This document shows, piece after piece, positions 43,290-50,852 of a DNA stretch of 59,258 nt. The translations under genes were made by a program, and so were the position numbers. How positions within the stretch are numbered: position 1 is the first letter of the stretch; each line of letters opens with the position of its first letter. The notes below the pieces were generated by a model that was not told the DNA's origin, did not search any database, and saw only the letters and a program-made list of their open reading frames with translations. The DNA comes from JAZOTM01 sp045657625. GTDB taxonomy: Bacteria; Bacillota; Clostridia; Lachnospirales; Lachnospiraceae. The stretch covers positions 1 to 59,258 of the forward strand of contig JAZOTM010000050.1 in assembly GCA_045657625.1 (NCBI GenBank). The letters are read 5' to 3'.

Positions 43290-44111
43290 ATGAAAACAAA
43301 AATGACTGTTGTCGTTGACAATATTGCTTACGGAAAGTACAAAGGAGAATGGGGACTTTCTATTCTATTTGAATATGGAAATAAAAATATTCTGATTGAT
43401 TGCGGTGGCTCCAATTTATTCGCTCAGAATATGGAACAACTAGATTTAGATATTAAAGATGTTGATTATGGAATACTAAGTCATGCCCATTACGATCATG
43501 CAAATGGAATTCCCTATTTCTTAGAACATAATTCCAAAGCCAAATTTTATATGAGGGATGCTGTCTCCGATAATTGTTATGGTAAGGAGCTTATTTTCTT
43601 CACAAAATATATTGGCATTCCAAAAGGACTATTAAAAAAATATGAGGACCGTATCGTCAAGGTTTCGGGCGACTATACCCTCTGTGACGGGGTTTATTTA
43701 ATTCCACATAAAATAGATAATCTGGAAAAAATTGGACACCGGGAAAAAATGTATACAAAAGTGGGAAAAGACTATTTATATGACAATTTTGCTCATGAGC
43801 AAAGTGTTGTTTTAGAAACGGATAAGGGACTGGTTATTATTAATTCCTGCTCCCATGGTGGTGCTGCAAATATAATACGTGAGATTCAGACAACATTTCC
43901 TGACAAACAAATCTACGGATTCATCGGCGGGTTTCATTTATATAACAAACGCAATGTTGAGATTAAACAACTGGCAAAAGAAATAGAATCTACCGGAATT
44001 TCTTATATATGCACAGGTCACTGCACTATGAAACGCGCCTACAAAATCCTAAATGAAGAATTAGGAAATAAAGTAGAACAATTACATGTAGGATTCGTCA
44101 AAGAATTTTAA
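43290..44111 (+). CDS. Metallo-beta-lactamase-fold hydrolase
   Basis: A 273-residue cytoplasmic MBL-fold protein of the group annotated as dihydropterin-ribofuranosyl-aminobenzene-phosphate synthase-like. The metal motif HAHYDH is near residue 67, with SHGG and GGFHL further on and TGHC near the end. The N terminus is intact with GGAG upstream. It is the only complete plus-strand gene in this part and separates two remnants. Substrate unknown. Confidence 0.88.
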   Translation: MKTKMTVVVDNIAYGKYKGEWGLSILFEYGNKNILIDCGGSNLFAQNMEQLDLDIKDVDYGILSHAHYDHANGIPYFLEHNSKAKFYMRDAVSDNCYGKELIFFTKYIGIPKGLLKKYEDRIVKVSGDYTLCDGVYLIPHKIDNLEKIGHREKMYTKVGKDYLYDNFAHEQSVVLETDKGLVIINSCSHGGAANIIREIQTTFPDKQIYGFIGGFHLYNKRNVEIKQLAKEIESTGISYICTGHCTMKRAYKILNEELGNKVEQLHVGFVKEF

Positions 44112-44162
44112 AAACCTAACATTGAATTTCACTTTGTTCTAGATATTCCTCAATTCCCCATG

Positions 44163-44332
44163 CTATTTAGCAAAATAATCTTCTTTCAAAATCGCATACA
44201 TGCTCACATCTCCGATGCCATGATTGCTTCTTGCTGCGCTACGCATGCCCTGATGCCACCAGGAACGTCGACTTTGAATTTTCTTAAAATCAGTCTGTCT
44301 GTTTCCAGTGTTTTTGTTCCACAATGTTGCAT
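44163..44332 (-). pseudogene. Internally deleted copy of the GNAT gene at 46963-47517
   Basis: The ribosome binding site GGAGG and the start MQHCGTKTLETDRLILRKF are kept, and so is the end (SNHGIGDVSMYAILKEDY). About 145 and 245 bases between are missing at two junctions, near 44250 and 44272, which also shift the frame. The second junction has CGTC, present on both sides of the matching gap in the intact gene. Confidence 0.9.
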
Positions 44333-44358
44333 ATCTGCCTCCAATGTTTCCACTATTT

Positions 44359-45399
44359 TTATTTGTATGATTCCGCCAGCACTTCAAATCGGGGCAAGGC
44401 CAAGGAAACATATCCATGTCGTGGCGAAATAATAATTCCTCTCTTCAGCAATCGCTCCCTATATTTTGAAAAGACTGTAGATTTCATATTTATTTGCTGA
44501 CAAATATCCCCTACCTTCATTTCTTCCTGGCGAATAGCCAAAACAATTTTCTGATCCTGTTCTGATAAGGAACTCCAGATTTTTCGATAAACAAAATCAT
44601 CCAGCATCTCGTCCAATTTCAACAATATCTGTTCTAAAGGCATTTCTTCTCTATATTCATAATACAGTAATCCCAGTGCTTGAAATGCAAACGCATATCC
44701 CTTCGTAAGTCTTGCTAACTTTTTTGCTTCTTCTATCTCAATGGCGAAGATTTCTTCATATTGCTTACTAATCTGATGCAAGCTTAATGGCTCCAAATGT
44801 ATCTTTGGTGTTCTTAACAAAAAGGTTAAAGCAGGGTCATTTTGTATGGCATAAATATTTTCATATAACCCTGTCATCAACAAATATATGGGATAATCCT
44901 TTCGAATAAAAATTTGAAATTGGCTGGCAAAATGCCGCATGTTTTCATCATGTAACACTTCATCTATGGTTATAAGAACTTTTTTCTGCTGTTTCTTTAA
45001 TGATGATAATACATGTTCTATCACACTGACACTATCCTGTAAACCTTCACTTCCATTCACCCCGATTCCAAATCCGGCTAATGATATACTGAATCCCTGC
45101 TTCAACAAATCAGGAAATTGCTTACAAGAATCCACTAAACGCACGGCAAAATCATCAATCAAATCCTGTGTGGAATTCAAATCAATGACAATCCAATCTT
45201 TCTCTTTCTTTAATTCATTTGCAATAGATGTCATTAAAACCGTCTTCCCACTTCCTCGAATTCCTTCAATTAAATATGTCTGACTCATTGGATTCTCGGC
45301 TTCAAAAGTGCTTATAATAGTATCTGTATTTTCATATCTTGAAATATATTCATTGGGTTGTTTTCCAAAAGTTAACGTAAACGGATTATTCTTTTTCAT
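44359..45399 (-). CDS. AAA/ORC1-like ATPase with winged-helix end
   Basis: A 346-residue P-loop ATPase of the archaeal-type or STAND-like group. Walker A is GIRGSGKTVLM near residue 46, Walker B LITIDEV. The last 70 residues form a winged helix (VGDICQQINMKSTVFSKYRERLLKRGII). Start MKKNNPF at 45399. The promoter region is an array of TTTCATAAT repeats. It is more AT-rich than the core genes and sits between two remnants, so it may have arrived later. Such proteins serve in defence, regulation or plasmid maintenance; nothing decides among them. Confidence 0.8.
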   Translation of the reverse strand: MKKNNPFTLTFGKQPNEYISRYENTDTIISTFEAENPMSQTYLIEGIRGSGKTVLMTSIANELKKEKDWIVIDLNSTQDLIDDFAVRLVDSCKQFPDLLKQGFSISLAGFGIGVNGSEGLQDSVSVIEHVLSSLKKQQKKVLITIDEVLHDENMRHFASQFQIFIRKDYPIYLLMTGLYENIYAIQNDPALTFLLRTPKIHLEPLSLHQISKQYEEIFAIEIEEAKKLARLTKGYAFAFQALGLLYYEYREEMPLEQILLKLDEMLDDFVYRKIWSSLSEQDQKIVLAIRQEEMKVGDICQQINMKSTVFSKYRERLLKRGIIISPRHGYVSLALPRFEVLAESYK

Positions 45400-45411
45400 A
45401 CTGTCACAACC

Positions 45412-45526
45412 TTTCATAATCTTTCATAATTTATTATACTTTCATAATCTTTCATAATTCAAGATATTTTTCATAAACCTTCATATTCTTTCATAATCCC
45501 CGATTTCTTTCATAAACTTTCATAAT
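45412..45526. repeat. Array of nine TTTCATAAT-type direct repeats
   Basis: Copies start at 45412, 45422, 45440, 45450, 45469, 45479, 45489, 45508 and 45518; six are exact, two read TTTCATAAA and one CTTCATATT. Spacing alternates between 10 and 18-19 bases, so copies come in pairs one helical turn apart. The array ends 12 bases before the ATPase start codon and covers where its promoter must lie. A single pair of the same repeat is at 47566-47585. Confidence 0.85.
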
Positions 45527-45655
45527 TCCAGATCTCTTTCAACACTTCCTTCATTTTCGCTGTCCACAAATCATGGCCGACTTTGTTGAGGTGAATCCGA
45601 TCTGCCCGATAGTATTCCGGACAGAAATATTTTCCATCGTAGGTACTATGCTTAT
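45510..45655 (-). pseudogene. C-terminal remnant of an SGNH/GDSL hydrolase
   Basis: Reads YRADRIHLNKVGHDLWTAKM, with the Asp and His of the SGNH catalytic pair. Only about 45 C-terminal codons remain, ending in TGA within the repeat array. A second, very similar remnant is at 49134-49265. Confidence 0.8.
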
Positions 45656-45775
45656 ACTTCCTTGATTGTAATCAACCACAACATCAGGAAAATCAAGCTA
45701 AACCCTAATGCATACCCAACAAGCCGCGCCGATAATCGTCAATATAATTCCTCTAAGTTGTAATTCTTTTTTCAT
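45652..45775 (-). pseudogene. Internally deleted copy of the DMT transporter gene
   Basis: Keeps the N terminus (MKKELQLRGI-like) and the last residues (LITIKEV then TAA) of the transporter at 49607-50500; about 770 bases between are gone. The junction falls at a short CCCA shared by both sides in the intact gene. Confidence 0.85.
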
Positions 45776-45795
45776 GTTTCTGTTACTATCCTTTT

Positions 45796-45836
45796 CAATA
45801 AAATCGAGTAGGGAAGGTAACATCCAACCCTACTCG
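45796..45836 (-). terminator. Possible terminator
   Basis: CGAGTAGGG (45805-45813) pairs with CCCTACTCG (45828-45836); T-rich tract on the minus strand. No complete minus gene precedes it. Confidence 0.45.
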
Positions 45837-45901
45837 CTGCCGATTATTCGTAAATGTCAAATCGTCCGCCTAGAAAGTCATGGTAGTTTGTGAGAAACTC
45901 T

Positions 45902-45930
45902 AAAAAACTAAATGAGTCAGTTAGTTTTTT
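45902..45930 (+). promoter_or_regulatory. Hairpin in the leader of the TnpA-like gene
   Basis: AAAAAACTAA (45902-45911) pairs with TTAGTTTTTT (45921-45930). It lies just before the AGGAGG ribosome binding site and could damp read-through transcription or translation. Confidence 0.5.
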
Positions 45931-45955
45931 AAAGTTTTTAGGAGGAGTCAAGCAA

Positions 45956-46318
45956 ATGGACAAAGGAACACATGACGTTAAATATGAAGGATGGATTAAA
46001 ATAATCCAAGAGTGCATGGAACGCCCGGATGGCATGAGTGCAAAACAGTGGTTAATCGAAAACAACGTAAATGAAAAACAGTATTACTATTGGCTTCGGA
46101 AGTTCCGCAAGGATTCGTTACATAAAAGCGAACCTTCGAATGAAGTTAGCTTCGTGGAAGTATCCATGCCTTATGCAGAAGTTATTCCGATGGAAAATAC
46201 TATGGAGATGCCAGTGACACAGCAAAAATCTGCAGCAATTCTTCGAAAAGGCAACCTTACGATTGAAATAACGAATGATATTTCAGAGCATCTATTAGAA
46301 TCTTCCAGAAGAATGTAA
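45956..46318 (+). CDS. IS66-type accessory protein TnpA, orphan
   Basis: A 120-residue protein like the IS66 accessory TnpA: the helix-turn-helix WIKIIQECM ... MSAKQWLIENNVNEKQYYYW and the conserved end KGNLTIEI. AGGAGG precedes ATG 45956 and a strong terminator follows. No tnpB, tnpC or IS ends are found next to it. Either a leftover of an insertion sequence or a retained DNA-binding protein. Confidence 0.8.
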   Translation: MDKGTHDVKYEGWIKIIQECMERPDGMSAKQWLIENNVNEKQYYYWLRKFRKDSLHKSEPSNEVSFVEVSMPYAEVIPMENTMEMPVTQQKSAAILRKGNLTIEITNDISEHLLESSRRM

Positions 46319-46325
46319 AAAACAA

Positions 46326-46355
46326 CGCCGCTCATAAAAAAGCGGCGCTTTATTT
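46326..46355 (+). terminator. Terminator of the TnpA-like gene
   Basis: CGCCGCT (46326-46332) pairs with AGCGGCG (46341-46347), followed by CTTTATTTTAT. Confidence 0.88.
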
Positions 46356-46414
46356 TATACGTAGGCGTAGGATTTGACGTTTACGTATAGATTTCGATTG
46401 CTTTTCAAATAAAA

Positions 46415-46450
46415 AACGACAAATCTAACATAACTGCTAGATTTGTCGTT
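46415..46450. terminator. Two-way terminator
   Basis: A 13-bp perfect stem AACGACAAATCTA (46415-46427) with TAGATTTGTCGTT (46438-46450), A-rich before and T-rich after; it ends the minus-strand lipoprotein gene and backs up the preceding terminator. Confidence 0.8.
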
Positions 46451-46492
46451 TCTTTGAACGCGACTTTATTCATTTACACAAGCAATCGCCTT

Positions 46493-46909
46493 TTACAGCT
46501 CATTAATATTAAACGTCTCGCCTGTCTCCTGTTCTTCATCAATAATTCCGGGAACTAATTCTGTCACATAGGTATCTCCGGTGGAAGGATCAATATAATA
46601 TCTTGTCTCTGCACCTGTATAGGATCTGTACAAAACAACGATTTCACCATCATCGCTTGTATAGGTCTCAAAGTAAACTGTGTAATCCTCGGTATCCATC
46701 ATTTCTTCCAGGTCCGGATTATTTGCAACACAGTATTCTTTAATAATCTCCAATGCCTGTTCAGCGGTGATTTCGTCTGCATCCTGGGTTGTTTCATTAT
46801 CCTCTACCTGCGAAGCGCTTTCTGCTGCAGAATCCGAAACACTTTCTGAGCCGCAACCCATCAACCCTAAAAATAAACAACTTAAACTCACTAAAAATAT
46901 TCTTTTCAT
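46493..46909 (-). CDS. Small lipoprotein, 138 residues
   Basis: Signal peptide with lipobox LGLMGC, an acidic Ser/Glu/Asp linker, then a compact domain of about 75 residues (EQALEIIKEYC to YYIDPSTGDTYVTEL). The end resembles the short repeat seen in PepSY-like secreted inhibitors, but I cannot assign it. It has its own terminator and follows the GNAT gene by about 50 bases. Confidence 0.78.
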   Translation of the reverse strand: MKRIFLVSLSCLFLGLMGCGSESVSDSAAESASQVEDNETTQDADEITAEQALEIIKEYCVANNPDLEEMMDTEDYTVYFETYTSDDGEIVVLYRSYTGAETRYYIDPSTGDTYVTELVPGIIDEEQETGETFNINEL

Positions 46910-46962
46910 AACTCTCTACTCTCTTTCTTTTTTTTTCTTAACGGCCATACGATCCGAATAAG

Positions 46963-47517
46963 TTACTTTTCATAATCCTCTTTCAAAATCGCATACATGC
47001 TCACATCCCCGATGCCATGATTGCTTTTTGCTGCGCTACGCATAGTACCTTCATACTGCATACCGCATTTTTTCATTACCATGCCGGAATGCGGATTTTG
47101 TGTATCATGCATGGACTCTATACGATTAGCCCCTACTTCTTCAAAGAAAAACCGGATGACCTCTTTTAATGCTTCGGAAGTAATTCCCTGATGCCACCAG
47201 GAACGTCCAATGCAATACCCAATATGAATCATATCGATTTCTTCTTTCATGCCAACAGCAGAAATACTTCCCACGGGTTCCTGCAAATCCTTTGGTACAA
47301 TGGCCCACTGGTAATAAGTGTCATCCTCGTACAATTTTTCCCAATTTTCCAATGTCGCCTTTGCCACATCCACATTTTCATAATTTGGCCAGGTTAAAAA
47401 CTTCACCACGTCTTTGTCCGAAGCCCAATGCTTATACATAGCCTCTGCATCGTCTACGGTGAATTTTCTCAAAATCAGTCTGTCTGTTTCCAGTGTTTTT
47501 GTTCCACAATGTTGCAT
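46963..47517 (-). CDS. RimJ/RimL-type GNAT acetyltransferase
   Basis: A 184-residue N-acetyltransferase: the start ETDRLILRKFTVDDAEAM, acetyl-CoA loop region GYCIGRSWWHQGITSEALK and the end NPHSGMVMKKCGMQYEGT typical of the family. I start at ATG 47517, five bases after GGAGG. Substrate unknown. This is the intact parent-like version of the remnant at 44163-44332. Confidence 0.93.
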   Translation of the reverse strand: MQHCGTKTLETDRLILRKFTVDDAEAMYKHWASDKDVVKFLTWPNYENVDVAKATLENWEKLYEDDTYYQWAIVPKDLQEPVGSISAVGMKEEIDMIHIGYCIGRSWWHQGITSEALKEVIRFFFEEVGANRIESMHDTQNPHSGMVMKKCGMQYEGTMRSAAKSNHGIGDVSMYAILKEDYEK

Positions 47518-47565
47518 ATCTACCTCCGCTGTTTTCACTGTTTTTTATTTATAGAAAAGATTATG

Positions 47566-47585
47566 CTTTCATAATCTTTCACAAT
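47566..47585. repeat. Single pair of the TTTCATAAT repeat
   Basis: TTTCATAAT at 47567-47575 and TTTCACAAT at 47577-47585, ten bases apart, 19 of 20 bases identical to the first pair of the array at 45411-45430, and likewise just upstream of a minus-strand gene. Confidence 0.75.
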
Positions 47586-47588
47586 TCC

Positions 47589-48497
47589 CTACACCCGATT
47601 TTCCACCGGCACCACTGCAGATTGAAAACGCTTCATCTTTTTGCTGTCGGTGTAATCGTTGGTGGAAATATCTTCATAGACTTCTTCAAACTTCGTCCAA
47701 TCCAAGGCACTTTCGTATTCCTGATGGAACAATAGACGATATTCATCCTTGATGATTTGGGAGAGACGACTCTCGCGCACAACGCTGTAAGAGAAGAAAT
47801 CTTTTGCCATCATCTTGTGGAATTCTTCGTCCTTGTTGTGCATGTAAGGCCCGGTGATCAAGTACTGGTCGGCGCGATAAGTATCGCTAAAAATCGGCTT
47901 GTTGACGAAATGTACCTCAAAGATTCCATCGGTACGACCGCATTTCTTTTTTGCCTTCAAGACTTCGCCGAAAACCTTCACGTAGTAGTCCATGACTCTC
48001 TCATGTTCTCCGTATACCATCTGAAATGCCTCGGTCCAAGGTGGACAAATGACTGCGTAAAAATCTGCGCCGCGAAGCACAGCTTCGTAAATATCCTTTT
48101 TCAACCGTTCCGTTAAAATCAGACGATATCCCGTGACCCAAATGGTCTTTTTGCATTCCTGCAAACGTTCTCTTAGAACTGTTTCCTTATCACCACTAAG
48201 ACTCTCAATTCCAAACTCATGCATGTCTTCGAAAAAAGTCTCATTTTCATGCTGCTGATACGCCACCACAATATCCGCCACCATGGTGAATACCGTTACC
48301 AACAAAGACGTAAAAATCGCCAATAGCAAATTCAACGCCACTTCATTTTTCTGAAATTCTTCTAAGTGATACAGCCAAAAGGAAACGATAAAGATTACAG
48401 CCACAATACAAACCACCACAATCTGCGGTTCCAGCTTGTAGGCTCGCAATTTACTAATCAGACTATGGCTATTTTTTACCTTCTTCTCCTTTTTCAT
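47589..48497 (-). CDS. Membrane protein with PLD-like cytoplasmic domain
   Basis: A 302-residue protein with two membrane helices (about residues 25-45 and 55-80) and a cytoplasmic domain of 200 residues. The stretch TIWVTGYRLILTERLKKDIYEA with RGADFYAVICPP resembles the first strand-helix unit of phospholipase-D-like proteins, but no HKD motif is seen. The start at 48497 has GGAGG nine bases upstream and overlaps the previous gene by 29 bases. Possibly a non-catalytic sensor of stress or defence type. Confidence 0.65.
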   Translation of the reverse strand: MKKEKKVKNSHSLISKLRAYKLEPQIVVVCIVAVIFIVSFWLYHLEEFQKNEVALNLLLAIFTSLLVTVFTMVADIVVAYQQHENETFFEDMHEFGIESLSGDKETVLRERLQECKKTIWVTGYRLILTERLKKDIYEAVLRGADFYAVICPPWTEAFQMVYGEHERVMDYYVKVFGEVLKAKKKCGRTDGIFEVHFVNKPIFSDTYRADQYLITGPYMHNKDEEFHKMMAKDFFSYSVVRESRLSQIIKDEYRLLFHQEYESALDWTKFEEVYEDISTNDYTDSKKMKRFQSAVVPVENRV

Positions 48498-49179
48498 ATT
48501 GCTCATCCTCCCACACATAATATACCGTATCAATGCCTTCCCCACGATCATTTGGAATGGTATTGACACAAGAAAATCCCATTTTTTTCAAAAGATGCAA
48601 ATGGGCATCATTCAAAGACCAGGTTCTGGTGCCTAAACGCTTGTGTTTCTCCATCATTTTCTGATACATCAAAGCGGTAATGCCTTGATTTCTGTAGTTC
48701 TTGTCCACCACAATAGTAGAAATGTACTCGCAAACCACATCCCCATCGGACAGTTCCAAGGTATGCTCCGGTATATAGGTCATAAAGCCAATGACTTTCT
48801 TTTTTTCGCTAACGCAAAGAAATCTCTGGGTCAACATTTTTTCAAAATAGGCTCTTGGCGTTCCTTCACTTGCTGCTCCCGGTGCAAGTGCTTCCTGTGT
48901 CGTATCTCTTCGCTCTGACAAAGGTGGTACGAACTCGCGGTCTGCGGCCTTTAGCAAATTCCAAATTTCTTCTTTTTGCTTTTCGCTTAATTCTGCGACT
49001 TCTTCTATCAGATAATCCATCGATTTTTCATCCAATCCTTCTGCTGATACAAGGCTTTGTCCCTTTCTGCAACACGCCGTCAAAACAAAACCTCTTTCCA
49101 CATAATCTACCGCACTTGCGCCTAGAAATCCAGTCAAATCTCCATAGTTTTTAAGATTTCTTTCATTTTTGCTGTCCAT
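48469..49179 (-). CDS. GNAT acetyltransferase, 236 residues
   Basis: The C-terminal 110 residues form a GNAT domain (STIVVDKNYRNQGITALMYQKMM, then LLKKMGFSCVNTIPNDRG); the N-terminal 120 residues are helical and unassigned. The first 15 codons overlap, in another frame, the end of an SGNH hydrolase remnant, so the true start is uncertain; there is no good ribosome binding site at 49179. Together with the downstream membrane protein gene it makes an overlapping pair. Confidence 0.85.
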   Translation of the reverse strand: MDSKNERNLKNYGDLTGFLGASAVDYVERGFVLTACCRKGQSLVSAEGLDEKSMDYLIEEVAELSEKQKEEIWNLLKAADREFVPPLSERRDTTQEALAPGAASEGTPRAYFEKMLTQRFLCVSEKKKVIGFMTYIPEHTLELSDGDVVCEYISTIVVDKNYRNQGITALMYQKMMEKHKRLGTRTWSLNDAHLHLLKKMGFSCVNTIPNDRGEGIDTVYYVWEDEQYEKGEEGKK

Positions 49180-49265
49180 AAATCATAGCCCGCTTTGTTC
49201 AGGTGAATCCTATCTGCCCGATAGTATTCCGGACAAAAATATTTTCCATCAAACGTACGATACAT
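49134..49265 (-). pseudogene. Second SGNH/GDSL hydrolase C-terminal remnant
   Basis: Reads FDGKYFCPEYYRADRIHLNK and then AGYDLWTAKMKEILK to a TGA at 49134. Nearly identical to the remnant at 45510-45655. Its tail is reused in a different frame by the GNAT gene. Confidence 0.8.
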
Positions 49266-49281
49266 TTCCTCCCCCGTTTCC

Positions 49282-49603
49282 TTCCCTGATAGAGCTCCTC
49301 GATCCGGCTGACCTCACAGAAGAAAGGCAACAACTCTATCGCTTTGTACAAAACGCATTTTCTGAATTTCAAAAAGGGGAAAACACCGTAAAGAGCATGC
49401 TTACCCAAAGAAAAAAGGAAGCCACCATCGGTGCTACTGAAACAGCCATCCGCTTTTTCCTTCCCCAATATTTAGAAACTTAGGAAGCCACCCATCCGGA
49501 TACCCGCCTCAATCTCGTTGGTTCCACCTCCGGCGAATTACTCGCCTTAAAAACCACTACATTACCAAAACACCGTGACGTTTTTCTCGCCACGGTGAAA
49601 TAA
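49282..49603 (+). pseudogene. Unknown plus-strand gene remnant with in-frame TAG
   Basis: A coding-looking frame (LIELLDPADLTEERQQLYRF ... TAIRFFLPQYLET) meets TAG at 49481-49483 and carries on in the same frame (EATHPDTRLNLVGSTSGELL ... VFLATVK) to TAA at 49601. The 5' end is cut off at the SGNH remnant. I do not recognise the family. Confidence 0.45.
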
Positions 49604-49606
49604 TCG

Positions 49607-50500
49607 CTACTCTTCTTTTATTGTGATGAGCCAAAGCATCAGGAAAATCAGACCAAATCCCAACGCGTCCCACCAGGTAAAGGCAGAATGCAAAACGGTG
49701 GTGGAGATTACCGCTGCAGTAATCGGTTCTGCAAAACTATACAGAATCGCTTTCTGCGGCCCGATCTCCTTCACCCCATGAATGTAAAAGGTAAAGGCGC
49801 AGATATTTCCCACGACAATCACAAATACAATTCCCAGAATTCCGTACAAATTTGGCACATAATGAATTTTCCAAGTCTGAAACAACAACCCGGTCAAAAT
49901 GCCACCCATGAAAAAAGACCATCCCTGGGCAATAATCACCGGAATCTCGTTTGTCAACTTCGGTGCCAACACGTTATAAATCATTACGCAAACTGCACTG
50001 GCGAATCCCGCCAGAATGGCTTCTTTCGGCACAGACATATTTTCCAGACTACCATGGATCGTCAAAAAGAACACCCCAAGCATCGCCATAAAAATCGACA
50101 ACAATTCCAAAATGCGCGGCAAACGTTTCTTTGTCACACAAGTATAAATCAAGATAAACAAGGGCGCCAAATCCTGCAGGATGGTGGCCATTGCCGCAGT
50201 GGACAATTCAATGGTCAAGAAATATAAAAACTGGCAGGCAGACACACCTCCAATTCCATAAATCAACATCACCACCGCTTTTTCCTTGCTTTTCCATGGT
50301 GCAAGGGCTCCTTTTCCATATTTCATAAAACAATAAAACAAAAGAATTATGCCCGACAATCCCAAACGAATCGGCACCAACCATTTGCTATCCATGCCTT
50401 GCACATCAAACAAATACTGGCCCACAGAACCGGACAGGCCCCAACAGGCTGCTCCGATGATGGTACATAAAATTCCTTTTAGTTGTAACTCTTTTTTCAT
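49607..50500 (-). CDS. EamA/DMT-family transporter
   Basis: A 297-residue inner-membrane protein with ten hydrophobic helices in two EamA halves (GAACWGLSGSVGQYLF at the start; the second half around GFASAVCVMIYNVLAPKL). Export of amino acids or metabolites is typical of the family. Its start region has AAGGAATG-type spacing, and it is followed by the plus-strand remnant. Parent-like copy of the remnant at 45652-45775. Confidence 0.92.
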   Translation of the reverse strand: MKKELQLKGILCTIIGAACWGLSGSVGQYLFDVQGMDSKWLVPIRLGLSGIILLFYCFMKYGKGALAPWKSKEKAVVMLIYGIGGVSACQFLYFLTIELSTAAMATILQDLAPLFILIYTCVTKKRLPRILELLSIFMAMLGVFFLTIHGSLENMSVPKEAILAGFASAVCVMIYNVLAPKLTNEIPVIIAQGWSFFMGGILTGLLFQTWKIHYVPNLYGILGIVFVIVVGNICAFTFYIHGVKEIGPQKAILYSFAEPITAAVISTTVLHSAFTWWDALGFGLIFLMLWLITIKEE

Positions 50501-50536
50501 GTTTCTTCTTACATTCCTTTTTTTCTAAAACAAAAC

Positions 50537-50573
50537 AAAGAATGCCCTTAGAAATTTTCCATAGGCATTCTTT
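50537..50573. terminator. Hairpin interrupting the EamA fragment
   Basis: AAAGAATGCC (50537-50546) pairs with GGCATTCTTT (50564-50573), a 10-bp stem with A- and T-rich flanks. It lies in the 3' end of the truncated EamA frame. Confidence 0.7.
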
Positions 50574-50784
50574 CGTTATTTGATGATTCCCTTATAAGCA
50601 AAAAATTCCTTACATTACCACCCTGGGCATTGGTGAGAAACACCATACCCCAAGCCATAATCACCACTACTACTGTTCGTATGGCCGTAGCCAAATTGGA
50701 ATTTACGCCCTCAACACCAATCTTTGCCAAGATCGATGTGAGCGCCGCAAAGACCGCCGAACCCAAAGCAAACCAAAACCACAT
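50548..50784 (-). pseudogene. Truncated single-domain EamA transporter
   Basis: The first 55 residues are a clear EamA start (WFALGSAVFAALTSILAKIG, SNLATAIRTVVVV), then the frame runs into unrelated sequence ending in the terminator hairpin. Normal members have about 140 residues, so the C-terminal half is lost. Confidence 0.75.
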
Positions 50785-50852
50785 GTTCTGAACTCTCGCT
50801 TTCAATTAGTCTTGTTTCTTTTGTATTACAATTGACATTTACACCTTATATT

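Noticed and set aside
44163..44417. 84-residue frame as a real gene
   Set aside because: Its N-terminal part is out-of-frame ATPase and GNAT sequence; the whole is an artefact of the GNAT deletion junctions.
45412..45526. Repeat array as a CRISPR
   Set aside because: Repeats are only nine bases with 1-10 base gaps; there are no spacers and no cas genes.
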